From positions 1-28,676 of the IMG/VR virus record IMGVR_UViG_3300031825_000379: a DNA stretch of 28,676 nucleotides, one strand, 5' to 3'. The notes beneath the pieces are model-generated. The model did no database searches. It worked only from the letters and a program-made list of their open reading frames with translations, and was not told the origin of the DNA. Within the stretch, counting starts at the first letter, position 1. The number at the start of each line of letters is the position of its first letter. Below, one piece after another: positions 1 to 7,170 of this stretch. This stretch comes from a virus. The position numbers and the translations under genes are program-made.

Positions 1-1296
1 CTACGAAGCGTCTGGCCTGGCCTTTTTTATTGTCGATGTACCGGAAACGTTCCGCTTTGACCCGGCAACCACCGCGTCCAGAGCATCCGCCACCACAGCA
101 TGCTGCCGGCCGCGTCCGAAGTACACATCCTGCGTCATCGACACCTGAGCGTGCCCCAGATGGTCCGCAGCCTGCCGCGCCGACAACCCTTCCTCGTCGA
201 TGATCGTGGCCACAGTCTTGCGGAACGTGTGACTGGTCACCCAGTCGAGCTCCAGGGCTACGCGCACCTGCCGCCACTGCCGCGACACCGTGTCCGGATC
301 GCGCAACGTGTCCACCGCCGACGGGAACACCATCAACCCGCGTTGCGGCCGCGCGCGCAGCATCTCCACCGCGAACCCCGGCAACGGCAACGTCCGCATG
401 CCGGCCGACGTCTTCGTCGTGTCCTCACGCACCAGCCCCACGCCGATCACACGCACCACCTTCCCGCAGATCCGCACCGTCCGCGCCTCGAGGTCCACAT
501 CCTTCCACCGGATGCCGAGCAACTCGCCGATGCGGCACCCGGTCGCGGCGAACAAGGTGATCACGTCGGCCAGGTCTGACGCTGCGCAGTACTGCGCCAC
601 CGTCGGAATCTGCCCTTCCCGCGACGTGGTCCGCAGCCCCTTGCGCTTCTGCTGCTCGGACAACACCACCGGACACGGCGCCGTCGAGTGACGCACATCG
701 TGGAGCACCTGGTTCAGCGTCTGCGCGTCCATGGCCTTGGCCGTCGCCTTCGCCTTCCGCTTGGTCGCCAGGTCCGACACCTCGCGCACCGGGTTGGCCT
801 GGATCGCGCCGAAGCGGACAGCCACCTTGAACATGCCCGACAGGATGGTGCGCACCTTCCTGGCCGTGGGCACGCCGTGCCGGTCGGCCATCTCCCGCAC
901 GAACCGGTCGATCCGCTGGGTGGTCGCCTCCCGGATGGTCTGGTTGCCCAGGCCCGCGACGATCCGAGCCGCCAGGCGGTCGTAGTCCTGCAGGGTGGCG
1001 GGGGAGCGGCCGCCGGCTTCGAGCTGGCGGCGGTACTCGGCCCACAGCACGTGCACCTTCGTCGTGGCGGTGATGTCGCCGTCCTGCGGTGTGGTGCGAT
1101 CGGTCAGTGCCTCGAGCAGGATCCGTTCGGCCACGGCGCCGGTCTTGTCCTTCGCGCCGAGGGGGGTGACGCGGTAGATCTTGCGGGTGACGCCGTCTGC
1201 GTCGCGGACGCGGCACGAGGCGCGCCAGCGCCCGTCGGGCAGCTGGGTGCGTTTGATGTTCCCGTGCGCCCCGATGGGCAGCGAGGGTCTGACCAT
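1..1296 (-). CDS. int: Tyrosine-recombinase phage integrase, 431 aa
   Basis: Catalyses site-specific recombination between phage attP and host attB through a covalent 3'-phosphotyrosine intermediate. The N-terminus (about 10-62) looks like an arm-type DNA-binding domain with the GRWRA and KTGAVAE patterns. Residues about 80-175 resemble the SAM-like core-binding domain. The catalytic domain carries R255 (GCRIGELLGIRW), K295, H356-x-x-R359 (HTFRK), H382 (LGH) and nucleophile Y392 (DVYFGRG), so the active site is complete. The ATG at 1296 was chosen because GGAAGGAG precedes it; the reading frame stays open upstream, but that part overlaps the metallopeptidase gene. The TAG stop occupies the first three bases of the window, so the attachment site probably lies just outside. 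It is the last gene of the leftward lysogeny module. Confidence 0.96.
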   Translation of the reverse strand: MVRPSLPIGAHGNIKRTQLPDGRWRASCRVRDADGVTRKIYRVTPLGAKDKTGAVAERILLEALTDRTTPQDGDITATTKVHVLWAEYRRQLEAGGRSPATLQDYDRLAARIVAGLGNQTIREATTQRIDRFVREMADRHGVPTARKVRTILSGMFKVAVRFGAIQANPVREVSDLATKRKAKATAKAMDAQTLNQVLHDVRHSTAPCPVVLSEQQKRKGLRTTSREGQIPTVAQYCAASDLADVITLFAATGCRIGELLGIRWKDVDLEARTVRICGKVVRVIGVGLVREDTTKTSAGMRTLPLPGFAVEMLRARPQRGLMVFPSAVDTLRDPDTVSRQWRQVRVALELDWVTSHTFRKTVATIIDEEGLSARQAADHLGHAQVSMTQDVYFGRGRQHAVVADALDAVVAGSKRNVSGTSTIKKARPDAS

Positions 1297-1321
1297 GGTT
1301 CTCCTTCCGGTTGGTGCGGCG

Positions 1322-1759
1322 TCAGGGCTGACGCCGCGTGATCTCCCGCTCGACGTAGTCGCGTTCGCGGGGCGTGAGGTGCTGGATGCGGGTCTCGAGC
1401 ACCTCCAGGTCGACCCAGAGTTCCTCGGCGGTGTCGTCGTTGACGCGTCCACGCGTCCACAGCAACGCGTCGACGAGGTGATCGAGTTCGATCAGCTGAC
1501 GCGCCGTGAGGCGCTCGACGACGCGCTCCTCCCGCGGCCCGAAGTACGGATGATCGGGCACTGGGCCGCGCTCGTAGTGTGTGAGCTCGTGGGTGAGGGT
1601 GCTTCGGCGCTCGGCCTGATTGCAGGTCTTGTCGATCTCGATGCCGCGTCGGGTGACGTGGCCGGCTGATCCTTCGGCGGGGTCGACGAAGTGCACCCGC
1701 AAGTGGGGGTGATGGTCCCGGATGTACCGCCATGGATGCCATTTCGATGACTTCACCAT
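1322..1759 (-). CDS. ImmA/IrrE-type zinc metallopeptidase, 145 aa
   Basis: Small gluzincin-like protein with a clear HELTHYE zinc-binding helix near the middle, followed by acidic residues that could supply the third ligand. In mobile elements, ImmA/IrrE proteases cleave or inactivate an HTH repressor and so trigger induction (established for ICEBs1). That role is inferred here from its position between the repressor cassette and the integrase. The ATG at 1759 places the KWHPWR segment close to the N-terminus. A GTG at 1798, preceded by a GGGGG run, would add 13 residues and cannot be excluded. The stop lies 25 bases before the integrase start, so the two are probably co-transcribed. The C-terminal half is helical and charged. 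Confidence 0.8.
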   Translation of the reverse strand: MVKSSKWHPWRYIRDHHPHLRVHFVDPAEGSAGHVTRRGIEIDKTCNQAERRSTLTHELTHYERGPVPDHPYFGPREERVVERLTARQLIELDHLVDALLWTRGRVNDDTAEELWVDLEVLETRIQHLTPRERDYVEREITRRQP

Positions 1760-1852
1760 GGCGGTATTAGAACACCAGTTCGATGGATAATCTTTCACTA
1801 ACCCCCAAATTCACCCAAAAGGGACCACGAAACCCCACGTCAACGCATGGGT

Positions 1853-1875
1853 GACTCGCGACACGCCGACTCGCG
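1853..1875. repeat. 8-bp direct repeat, period 15, in the gap upstream of the metallopeptidase gene
   Basis: GACTCGCG occurs at 1853-1860 and again at 1868-1875 in the 127-base non-coding gap 1760-1886, the largest gap near the integrase. Direct repeats of this kind can be integrase arm-type sites or regulator-binding sites; nothing here decides between them. A TTGACG lies on the minus strand at 1843-1838, but I see no convincing -10 box at standard spacing. Confidence 0.35.
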
Positions 1876-1886
1876 AAGGTGAGTGA

Positions 1887-3029
1887 CTATCCAGGCAGTC
1901 TCAGCGGTCCGAAACCCACCGGGTTATCAACGCGTAGGTGGCTCCCAGCCCGCGTCACGACGCCTTGGAGTTGGACTGTCTCAGAGTCGGTCATCCATTT
2001 GGTTACGAGATCGAGCGGTGTATTGGTCAAGCGAGCTTCCACAGCGCACAGACGCCCATGGCGGGTGGTGTGAATAGTCGCGTAGACGACAGGGTTATCG
2101 GGGAACTTTGTCACCGTCACGATGGGACCCGTCATGATGTTGAACTCACGCTTCGAGGCGCTCTTGAGTCGCCGGGATGTCTCCACAAGCTTGCTCTTGG
2201 CGTCGGCCGGCACGCTGACAGCAGTAGGCGCGCTTGCCGGTGGAGAACATGCTGGGGCCCACTCGAAGCGGGTCTCGAATTCACTTACGGCATCGTCGTC
2301 GAGGACGCGGGTCACTGCTGACACAAACTCCCTCGTGACACCAGCAGATACCAACTCCATCACCTGGTCGCCACGAGGCAGTGGCTCGGGGGTGAGGACG
2401 TGCGTGTGTAGCGCCAACATCGCTTCCGCGAAGGTTCGGGTCATACGACGCTCTGCAGATTCGGGCCGACCGAGAGTCTGGAGCTCCATCCCCTCGAAGG
2501 GGCCTTCGAAGTCGCTGGGTTGTTCGGGTTCGCTCAGCCGCACATACACCGGGATCATGTACGAGCCACGTTCCGTATGACCCATGCGGACACTCTCGGC
2601 AACAGCGTCACCGATTCTGGAGTACGAGCCTGCGATCTCTGATCGGAGCTTAACGGCGGCTGTGGCTGCGCTTCGAAACATCAGACGAGCGGATTCCAGC
2701 ATCGCTGCGCCGGCATTCAGCGGGATGGTGTCGACGATAACGAAATCGTTCGCAGCCCGAAGGACAGTGACGTCGGTATCCCACAGACGAAGCGCACGAT
2801 CGATCGCGGACTCGGCCTGTTGATGCGCCTCTGCGAGGCGTCGCACAACACCTGAGTAGGCGGTCTCGTCATCCTCTAGCGTGCGCACGAGCGCGAGCCG
2901 ACGGCTATCGCCTTCGCTAGAATCATCGAGCTGCCACATCCACCCCGCGGATCCTTCGGACACCTGGCGCCATCCATGGAGGCGCATCCATGCCTTGGCG
3001 TGGTCGACGAGTGAACTCGTTTCCGTCAT
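1887..3029 (-). CDS. Unknown 380-aa partner protein of the DUF4365 cassette
   Basis: No catalytic motif is recognisable. The protein has a helical N-terminal part (1-90), a middle segment with IPLNAGAAMLESAR and the conserved-looking RMGHTERGSYMIPVYV (about 100-165), a second helical part with AGVTREFVSAV (about 240), and a C-terminal beta-rich region ending in VVTRAGSHLRVDNP (about 300-375). From memory this order resembles a broad uncharacterised bacterial family; that is not confirmed. The start overlaps the end of the DUF4365 gene as ATGA and has a strong GGAGG seven bases upstream, so the two are translated together. Base composition is lower in GC than the phage core. The position between repressor and integrase is where prophages carry lysogen-expressed cargo. 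Function unknown; a defence or exclusion role is inference. Confidence 0.75.
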   Translation of the reverse strand: MTETSSLVDHAKAWMRLHGWRQVSEGSAGWMWQLDDSSEGDSRRLALVRTLEDDETAYSGVVRRLAEAHQQAESAIDRALRLWDTDVTVLRAANDFVIVDTIPLNAGAAMLESARLMFRSAATAAVKLRSEIAGSYSRIGDAVAESVRMGHTERGSYMIPVYVRLSEPEQPSDFEGPFEGMELQTLGRPESAERRMTRTFAEAMLALHTHVLTPEPLPRGDQVMELVSAGVTREFVSAVTRVLDDDAVSEFETRFEWAPACSPPASAPTAVSVPADAKSKLVETSRRLKSASKREFNIMTGPIVTVTKFPDNPVVYATIHTTRHGRLCAVEARLTNTPLDLVTKWMTDSETVQLQGVVTRAGSHLRVDNPVGFGPLRLPG

Positions 3030-3538
3030 GACGCAACCTCCTCTCCGAAGGCACCAAACTCGCTCGACAGGTCAGCATGCCACTTCTCCAGGGTGGCGGA
3101 CTGAAATCGATTGCCGATGGGGATATGAATCGACTTCGCGGTGGAGGTTTTGTCGAATCGCTCCCAGTATGCGTGAGTGTTGTGGACGGTGTCTTGCGTC
3201 CGGTAGTCCACCCATCCACTTCGCAACTTCGGGACTACGACGAGGACTACGTAGACCGGAATGTGGCAGCGCTGCCACTTCCTTATCCACGAGTCCTCAA
3301 GGGACACAGTGAATCCTGACTTTGTGGACTTGGGGCTCTCGGTGCACTTGAGTTGCACGCGCACGTCTGCTTCCTCGAACTCGACGGTCGCATCGATTGC
3401 ATGCACGTCGGAGTCCTGTTCGGTGGCCTTCACTGCGCAGCCTGCATGGGCGCACAGGGAGTACAGGTACGAGAGGCTGTATCGAGACTTGGATTGGTCG
3501 ATGCCCAGACCAAAGTCACTCACCGGATGCAGGTTCAT
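3026..3538 (-). CDS. DUF4365-type, PD-(D/E)XK nuclease-like protein, 170 aa
   Basis: Matches the DUF4365 pattern, related to restriction-endonuclease-like folds. It has an N-terminal helix (about 14-31, SKSRYSLSYLYSL), then the HAID strand with D49, the RVQLKCTE strand with Q62-x-K64, a serine/aspartate segment, and IPVYVVLVV (93-101) followed by W109. D49 and Q62/K64 fit the D...(E/Q)xK active-site layout of this fold. The ATG directly follows the TAG of the repressor gene (TAGATG), and its own Shine-Dalgarno is weak, so translation is probably coupled. It overlaps the next gene by four bases. DUF4365 domains are often found in defence loci; a nucleic-acid-cleaving effector role is inferred, not shown. 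Confidence 0.75.
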   Translation of the reverse strand: MNLHPVSDFGLGIDQSKSRYSLSYLYSLCAHAGCAVKATEQDSDVHAIDATVEFEEADVRVQLKCTESPKSTKSGFTVSLEDSWIRKWQRCHIPVYVVLVVVPKLRSGWVDYRTQDTVHNTHAYWERFDKTSTAKSIHIPIGNRFQSATLEKWHADLSSEFGAFGEEVAS

Positions 3539-4159
3539 CTATGCCCCGTTCTCGGGGCCGTCAGGATCGGGATGTTCACCAGGTTCCGTCTCGACCTGTC
3601 GTCGCCGACGCTCCCTCGTCACGTATGCGCGAGAGGCGAGGGGCTCCTGGGTCTCATTCTTCCTACCTTCTTCGTAGACAGTAGATGGTTTGCTCGTTGA
3701 AACAGCCGCGTCGTCTTCCTCCTCCCTGCGGAGCTCGACAACGTTGAAGCCTTGATCCGGCGAATCCAAGTCCTCAGCCTTGCCCTGCTCCTCCAGTTGA
3801 TCGATGCGCTGCTGCTGGGCCACCAATGTCCGTAAGAGCGCAATTGCTACCCGCCGTTCGTCAAGGCCCAACTCATCAACCCCTGGTGGAAGGTCATCGG
3901 CGAACGGGCGGCCCTTCGGCTTGCGTCCCGCTGCTTCCAGCGCCACCCGTTCCGGTACGCCGGCAAGCCATGCCAGCGCGCGGAGGGTGCGTAGTGATGG
4001 ATTCGACTTGTAGGTCCCATTGCGGATCTGGTTGATCGTGGTGTGCACGATCTTGTGGCCGCCCCTGCGTGCGATGTCCTCGAGCTCGCGACCGCTGGCC
4101 CCATCATGTCGCTCGACCGCCAGGTCTATCAGCTCGTTTAACGACTGTGGTTTCTTCAC
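3539..4159 (-). CDS. HTH immunity repressor candidate, 206 aa
   Basis: The N-terminal region (about 20-72) reads as an XRE-like helix-turn-helix: SGRELEDIAR, then VHTTINQIRNGTYKSNPSLRTLRALAWLAGVP. A helical segment follows (100-125). The C-terminal 80 residues are acidic, low-complexity and probably disordered. There is no LexA/S24 peptidase domain, so SOS-type self-cleavage is not expected, which fits with the nearby ImmA-like protease. The start is GTG; an in-frame TAG lies two codons upstream and no later methionine would preserve the HTH. GGAGGGG sits about 12 bases upstream, further than usual. The gene is divergent from the Cro-like gene across an operator-rich gap, which supports the repressor role. 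Confidence 0.75.
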   Translation of the reverse strand: MKKPQSLNELIDLAVERHDGASGRELEDIARRGGHKIVHTTINQIRNGTYKSNPSLRTLRALAWLAGVPERVALEAAGRKPKGRPFADDLPPGVDELGLDERRVAIALLRTLVAQQQRIDQLEEQGKAEDLDSPDQGFNVVELRREEEDDAAVSTSKPSTVYEEGRKNETQEPLASRAYVTRERRRRQVETEPGEHPDPDGPENGA

Positions 4160-4216
4160 GACCTAGACAGTCCCCTCCGGTCATCTGCTCGTACCAGAAC
4201 GCGCAGCGAATTTCGT

Positions 4217-4310
4217 GACAAGTAGTGGATTCATCATTGCAGCACGATGCATGCAGCTTGCACTTGTCGTGTTGACAAGTAGGTGATGTGCGATGTTAAA
4301 TCCACTTGTC
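4217..4310. promoter_or_regulatory. Operator array: four GACAAGT/ACTTGTC heptamers in the immunity switch
   Basis: The heptamer GACAAGT reads forward at 4217-4223 and 4274-4280, and in reverse (ACTTGTC) at 4262-4268 and 4304-4310. The inner pair forms a perfect 7-bp inverted repeat with a 5-bp spacer. The outer pair shares longer flanks: GTGACAAGT followed after 0-2 bases by GGATT, in opposite orientation. The third copy merges with the -35 box TTGACA and the fourth lies at the expected start point, so binding would block rightward transcription. The leftward promoter must lie in the same gap, but I could not assign its boxes. Confidence 0.75.
4272..4301 (+). promoter_or_regulatory. Rightward early promoter candidate
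   Basis: A perfect -35 TTGACA (4272-4277) is followed after 18 bases by TTAAAT (4296-4301), a 4-of-6 match to the -10 consensus. The predicted start near 4308 gives a leader of about 65 bases before the Cro-like gene. Operator heptamers overlap both the -35 box and the start point. Confidence 0.6.
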
Positions 4311-4374
4311 ACAGCGAAGAGTGGAGGGCAGGATGGGACGAGCAAGGCCACCGAAGATCCGGAGGGAAGTCTGG

Positions 4375-4641
4375 ATGAAAGTGAAAGACCCAGGTCAGAT
4401 CCGACGCTGGCGTAAGCAGAGGCACTACACGCAGCGTGAGCTCGCCTACCTGGTCCGTCGCACCCAGGCCACAATCTGGCAGATCGAAGCGGGGCGTCTG
4501 ACCAACATCAGCGAAGACCTCGCCGTAGCTATCGCGGCCCGCCTCGATGTGCCATGGGAGGACCTTTTCACCGCACATGAGTCCGTTCTCGTGCCCACGA
4601 TGGAAAGCGCTGTTAACTCCGAACACCGAGTGCCGGCATGA
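4375..4641 (+). CDS. Cro-like HTH regulator, 88 aa
   Basis: First gene of the rightward early operon. Almost the whole protein is one XRE-type HTH: DPGQIRRWRKQR, then YTQRELAYLVRRTQATIWQIEAG, then a helix ending in LDVPWEDLF. By position and size it is the antagonist of the leftward repressor, acting on the same operators. The ATG at 4375 has GGAGGG eight bases upstream. An in-frame ATG at 4333, also behind a GGAGGG but only four bases away, would add a basic 14-residue extension. The stop TGA overlaps a further ATG (ATGA, 4638), although the better start of the next gene is at 4710. Confidence 0.8.
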   Translation: MKVKDPGQIRRWRKQRHYTQRELAYLVRRTQATIWQIEAGRLTNISEDLAVAIAARLDVPWEDLFTAHESVLVPTMESAVNSEHRVPA

Positions 4642-4653
4642 GCGCACAAAAAA

Positions 4654-4681
4654 GGACCGCCCCGGTGCAACGAGGCGGCCC
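4654..4681. terminator. Hairpin between the Cro-like gene and the next gene; attenuator or bidirectional terminator candidate
   Basis: GGACCGCC (4654-4661) can pair with GGCGGCCC (4674-4681) with one mismatch across a 12-base loop. A run of six or more A residues just upstream would be a U-tract for leftward transcripts. On the plus strand it sits between the operon's first and second genes, so it could attenuate or stabilise the message. No U-tract follows it rightwards. Confidence 0.4.
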
Positions 4682-4709
4682 AGCACCCACCAACCGGAAG
4701 GAAAAGCAG

Positions 4710-5000
4710 ATGCAGACCAAGACTAACAGCGACGACCTCGCCACCACCATCGGAGACCTCGTCAACTTCTTCGGCCTCCACGTCGTCAACGCCATGTACT
4801 TCGCCGCCACCAGCGCATGGAGCGTCACCATCCACGTCGACGACCGCTTCAGCCACGGCCTCACCGAGGTGCACGGCGACATCCGCGTCATTCGCGCCGA
4901 CGGCGAAACCCTCCGCGAGGCACTGGACATGGCGCACAGCATCTTCCGCGCCGCCAGCCCCAACCACGAAGCCACCACGGCGGTCCGCGATGCGTCGTAA
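4710..5000 (+). CDS. Hypothetical early protein, 96 aa
   Basis: Not recognised. A mixed alpha/beta protein with a hydrophobic strand (VVNAMYFAATSAWSVTIHVDD, read in two parts, about 25-45), a second strand around EVHGDIRVIRADG, and a C-terminal helix. The ATG at 4710 is preceded by GGAAGGAA at 4696-4703. A start at 4638 overlaps the previous stop but lacks a ribosome site, and its first 24 residues would be encoded by the hairpin sequence, so I prefer 4710. The stop lies 11 bases inside the next small gene. Confidence 0.65.
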   Translation: MQTKTNSDDLATTIGDLVNFFGLHVVNAMYFAATSAWSVTIHVDDRFSHGLTEVHGDIRVIRADGETLREALDMAHSIFRAASPNHEATTAVRDAS

Positions 5001-5151
5001 CTGCACCTGCGCCGGACCGGCACCCGGATGGCCCCAGCACGAACCCTTCTGCGGGCAGCCGGAAGACGACGACACCTACAGCTACCGCGGCGACCGCGAG
5101 CACCACTCCGAACTTCTCGCCGATGCCGACCGAGAGGAAGTCACCCGATGA
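4990..5151 (+). CDS. Small cysteine/histidine protein, 53 aa
   Basis: Starts at an ATG inside the end of the preceding gene and ends in an ATGA overlap with the following one. The first 21 residues hold C5-x-C7 and H17...C21, a possible single zinc site, followed by an acidic tail. Nothing more specific can be said. The tight overlaps on both sides are the main reason to call it a real gene. Confidence 0.6.
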   Translation: MRRNCTCAGPAPGWPQHEPFCGQPEDDDTYSYRGDREHHSELLADADREEVTR

Positions 5152-5384
5152 CGCTACAGCCCAACGTGATCGCACGCCTCGACCAGCTCGGCGGCAAGTA
5201 CCGAATCCGCCACGTCAACCACATCCCCAATCCTGCGCCCGCCGGAGACCATTGGGCAGTTCACGCTGTCTTCACCACCACCGTCGGTGTCAACGACTTC
5301 CTGCTCGACACGTTCGCCACACACGGCGATGCCATCGACTTCGTAGTCGCCAAGCTCGGCGAGCTGGAGGTGCTGGCCTCGTGA
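5148..5384 (+). CDS. Hypothetical early protein, 78 aa
   Basis: Not recognised. An N-terminal helix (VIARLDQLGG) is followed by strands (KYRIRHVNHI, WAVHAVFTTTV) and a helix containing GDAIDFVVAKL. The general layout resembles the 96-aa protein two genes upstream (aromatic strand, GD turn, final helix), but identity is too low to claim kinship. The ATG overlaps the previous stop (ATGA) and the TGA overlaps the GTG of the exonuclease gene (GTGA). Confidence 0.65.
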   Translation: MTLQPNVIARLDQLGGKYRIRHVNHIPNPAPAGDHWAVHAVFTTTVGVNDFLLDTFATHGDAIDFVVAKLGELEVLAS

Positions 5385-6268
5385 CCGCCACCCTGACCAT
5401 CGTCAAGCCGGGCCTCTACGACGGACTGCAGTCCGACGCCTACCACGCCGACCCTGTACCCGCCGGCTCTCTGTCCTCCACAGGCGCACGCAAACTGCTC
5501 GCCCCGTCCTGCCCAGCCCTGTTCAAGTACGAGCGCGACCACCCCCAGCCTCCGAAGAAGACCTTCGACTTCGGGCACGCCGCACACCAGCTCGTCCTCG
5601 GCGAGGGTCCGGAACTGCGCGAGATCCCCGATACGCTGCTCGCCACCAACGGAGCAGTCAGCACGAAGGACGCCAAGGCCTTCGTCGCCGAAGCACGCGC
5701 CAACGGCGCGGTGCCGCTCAAGCCCGATGACTACCAAGTCGTCCACGACATGGCTGCCGAGCTGCGCGCGCATCCGGTCGCCGGGCGCCTGTTCCGGCCC
5801 GGCGCCGGCAAGGCCGAGCAGTCCGGCTTCTGGCAGGACGAGAAGACCGGCATCTGGCGTCGGGTCCGCTTCGACTGGATCGTCAACCCACGCGACGGCC
5901 GTCGCCTGATCATCGCCGACTACAAGACCGCTCGCAGCGCCGAACCGAGCGAGTTCGCCCGCGCCGCCATCGACCACGGCTACCACCAGCAACACGCCTG
6001 GTACCTCGACGCCGCGCGCGCACTACGACTCGGCACCGACCCGCAGTTCGTGTTCGTCGTCCAGGAGAAGACACCGCCATACGTGGTGTCGGTGATCCAG
6101 CTCGACGAGACGTTCCGCCGCATCGGGGACTACCTGAACCGGCAGGCCCTCGACATCTACGAGCAGTGCACCCGCACCGACGTCTGGCCCGGCTACGCCG
6201 ACGACGTCGCCCTCACCCCACCGCCCGTCTGGTACGAGCGCAGCTTCGAAGAGGAGATCGCAGCGTGA
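5381..6268 (+). CDS. RecB/RecE-like PD-(D/E)XK exonuclease, 295 aa
   Basis: Probably degrades double-stranded DNA ends to give single strands for phage recombination. Motifs in order: GHAAH at 65-69 (the G-x-x-x-H helix of RecB-type nucleases), E146 (AEQSGFW), D165 (VRFDW), D180-Y-K182 (IIADYKT), and a QQHAWY helix at 203-208 matching the Q-x3-Y motif. This is a complete RecB-family nuclease core, similar in size and order to phage RecE/DUF3799-type exonucleases. The GTG start overlaps the previous stop (GTGA), and the stop overlaps the start of the annealing-protein candidate, a classic exonuclease-annealase pair. Confidence 0.85.
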   Translation: MTATLTIVKPGLYDGLQSDAYHADPVPAGSLSSTGARKLLAPSCPALFKYERDHPQPPKKTFDFGHAAHQLVLGEGPELREIPDTLLATNGAVSTKDAKAFVAEARANGAVPLKPDDYQVVHDMAAELRAHPVAGRLFRPGAGKAEQSGFWQDEKTGIWRRVRFDWIVNPRDGRRLIIADYKTARSAEPSEFARAAIDHGYHQQHAWYLDAARALRLGTDPQFVFVVQEKTPPYVVSVIQLDETFRRIGDYLNRQALDIYEQCTRTDVWPGYADDVALTPPPVWYERSFEEEIAA

Positions 6269-7170
6269 CACAACGCATCGACATCGACCACCCAACGCCC
6301 GTGCCGGCACCCCGCGCCGAGTTCGTCGGCCAGGCAACCGCCATCGAACAGGCACGCGCGGTCGCCGAGGTCCAGGCCGCCATCGTCGTGGCCCAGCAGT
6401 GCCCCCGCAACGTCCATCAGGCCGTGGCCGCCATGCGCGAGTCCTGCTCCCAGCGCGGTCTGGCGGAGCGCGCGTTCTTCCGCTTTCCGCGCGCCGGGGG
6501 AGCGGTAACCGGCCCATCGATCCACCTCGCCCGCGAACTCGCCCGCTGCTGGGGAAACATCCAGTACGGCATCGCCGAGCTGCGTCGCGACGACGACGCA
6601 GGGCTGAGTGAGATGCAGGCCTACGCGTGGGATGTGCAGACGAACACCAGGTCGGCGCAGATCTTCATCGTCCCGCACAAGCGGGACACGAAGGACGGCG
6701 TCAAGAAGCTGACCGATATGCGGGATGTATACGAGAACAACGCCAACAACGGTGCTCGCCGCGTCCGTGAGGCGATCTTCGCGGTACTGCCGACATGGTT
6801 CACCGAGGAGGCGAAGGACCTGTGTTCGCAGACGCTCAAGGATGGCGGCGGTAAGCCGCTGTCGACGCGCATCGCGGACGCGGTGCGCCTATTCGGCGCG
6901 CTGGGGATCTCGCAGGACCAGCTCGAGCAGAAAGTCGGACGGCCCACTGAGAAGTGGACCGAGCATGACGTCGCGCAGATCGGTGTGACGTTCAAGTCGC
7001 TGCAGCGTGGCGAGGTCACCCGCGACGAGGAGTTCCCACCGCAGCGCGTGACTGCTGCGGAGCTGGTTGGTGAGGACGAGCCGCCGGCGCCGGAGCCGGC
7101 GCCTGAGCCTGACGCAGATGTCGATCGTTCGGATGAGGTCGCGGATCTGTTCGGGGGTGAGCAGGAATGA
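6265..7170 (+). CDS. Putative RecT-type single-strand annealing protein, 301 aa
   Basis: Lies directly after the exonuclease with a GTGA overlap, the usual place of the annealing partner. The core (about 55-210) holds conserved-looking stretches: ESCSQRGLAERAFFRFPR, GPSIHLARELARCWGN, DVYENNANNGARRVREAIFAVLP, and ADAVRLFGALGIS. The last 40 residues form a proline/glutamate/aspartate tail, like the acidic tails of single-strand-binding or annealing proteins. I do not see a textbook RecT motif, so the assignment rests mainly on context. Another DNA-binding recombination protein is possible. Confidence 0.55.
   Translation: MTQRIDIDHPTPVPAPRAEFVGQATAIEQARAVAEVQAAIVVAQQCPRNVHQAVAAMRESCSQRGLAERAFFRFPRAGGAVTGPSIHLARELARCWGNIQYGIAELRRDDDAGLSEMQAYAWDVQTNTRSAQIFIVPHKRDTKDGVKKLTDMRDVYENNANNGARRVREAIFAVLPTWFTEEAKDLCSQTLKDGGGKPLSTRIADAVRLFGALGISQDQLEQKVGRPTEKWTEHDVAQIGVTFKSLQRGEVTRDEEFPPQRVTAAELVGEDEPPAPEPAPEPDADVDRSDEVADLFGGEQE

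Noticed and set aside
688-1341. Long plus-strand open frame over the integrase gene
   Set aside because: A shadow of the GC-rich integrase sequence; composition is Arg/Gly/Ala/Leu-rich with no domain, and the minus-strand gene has all catalytic residues.
1297-1452. N-terminal extension of the integrase by 52 residues
   Set aside because: The extension overlaps the metallopeptidase gene, is Ser/Thr/Arg low-complexity and lacks a ribosome site, while the ATG at 1296 has GGAAGGAG.
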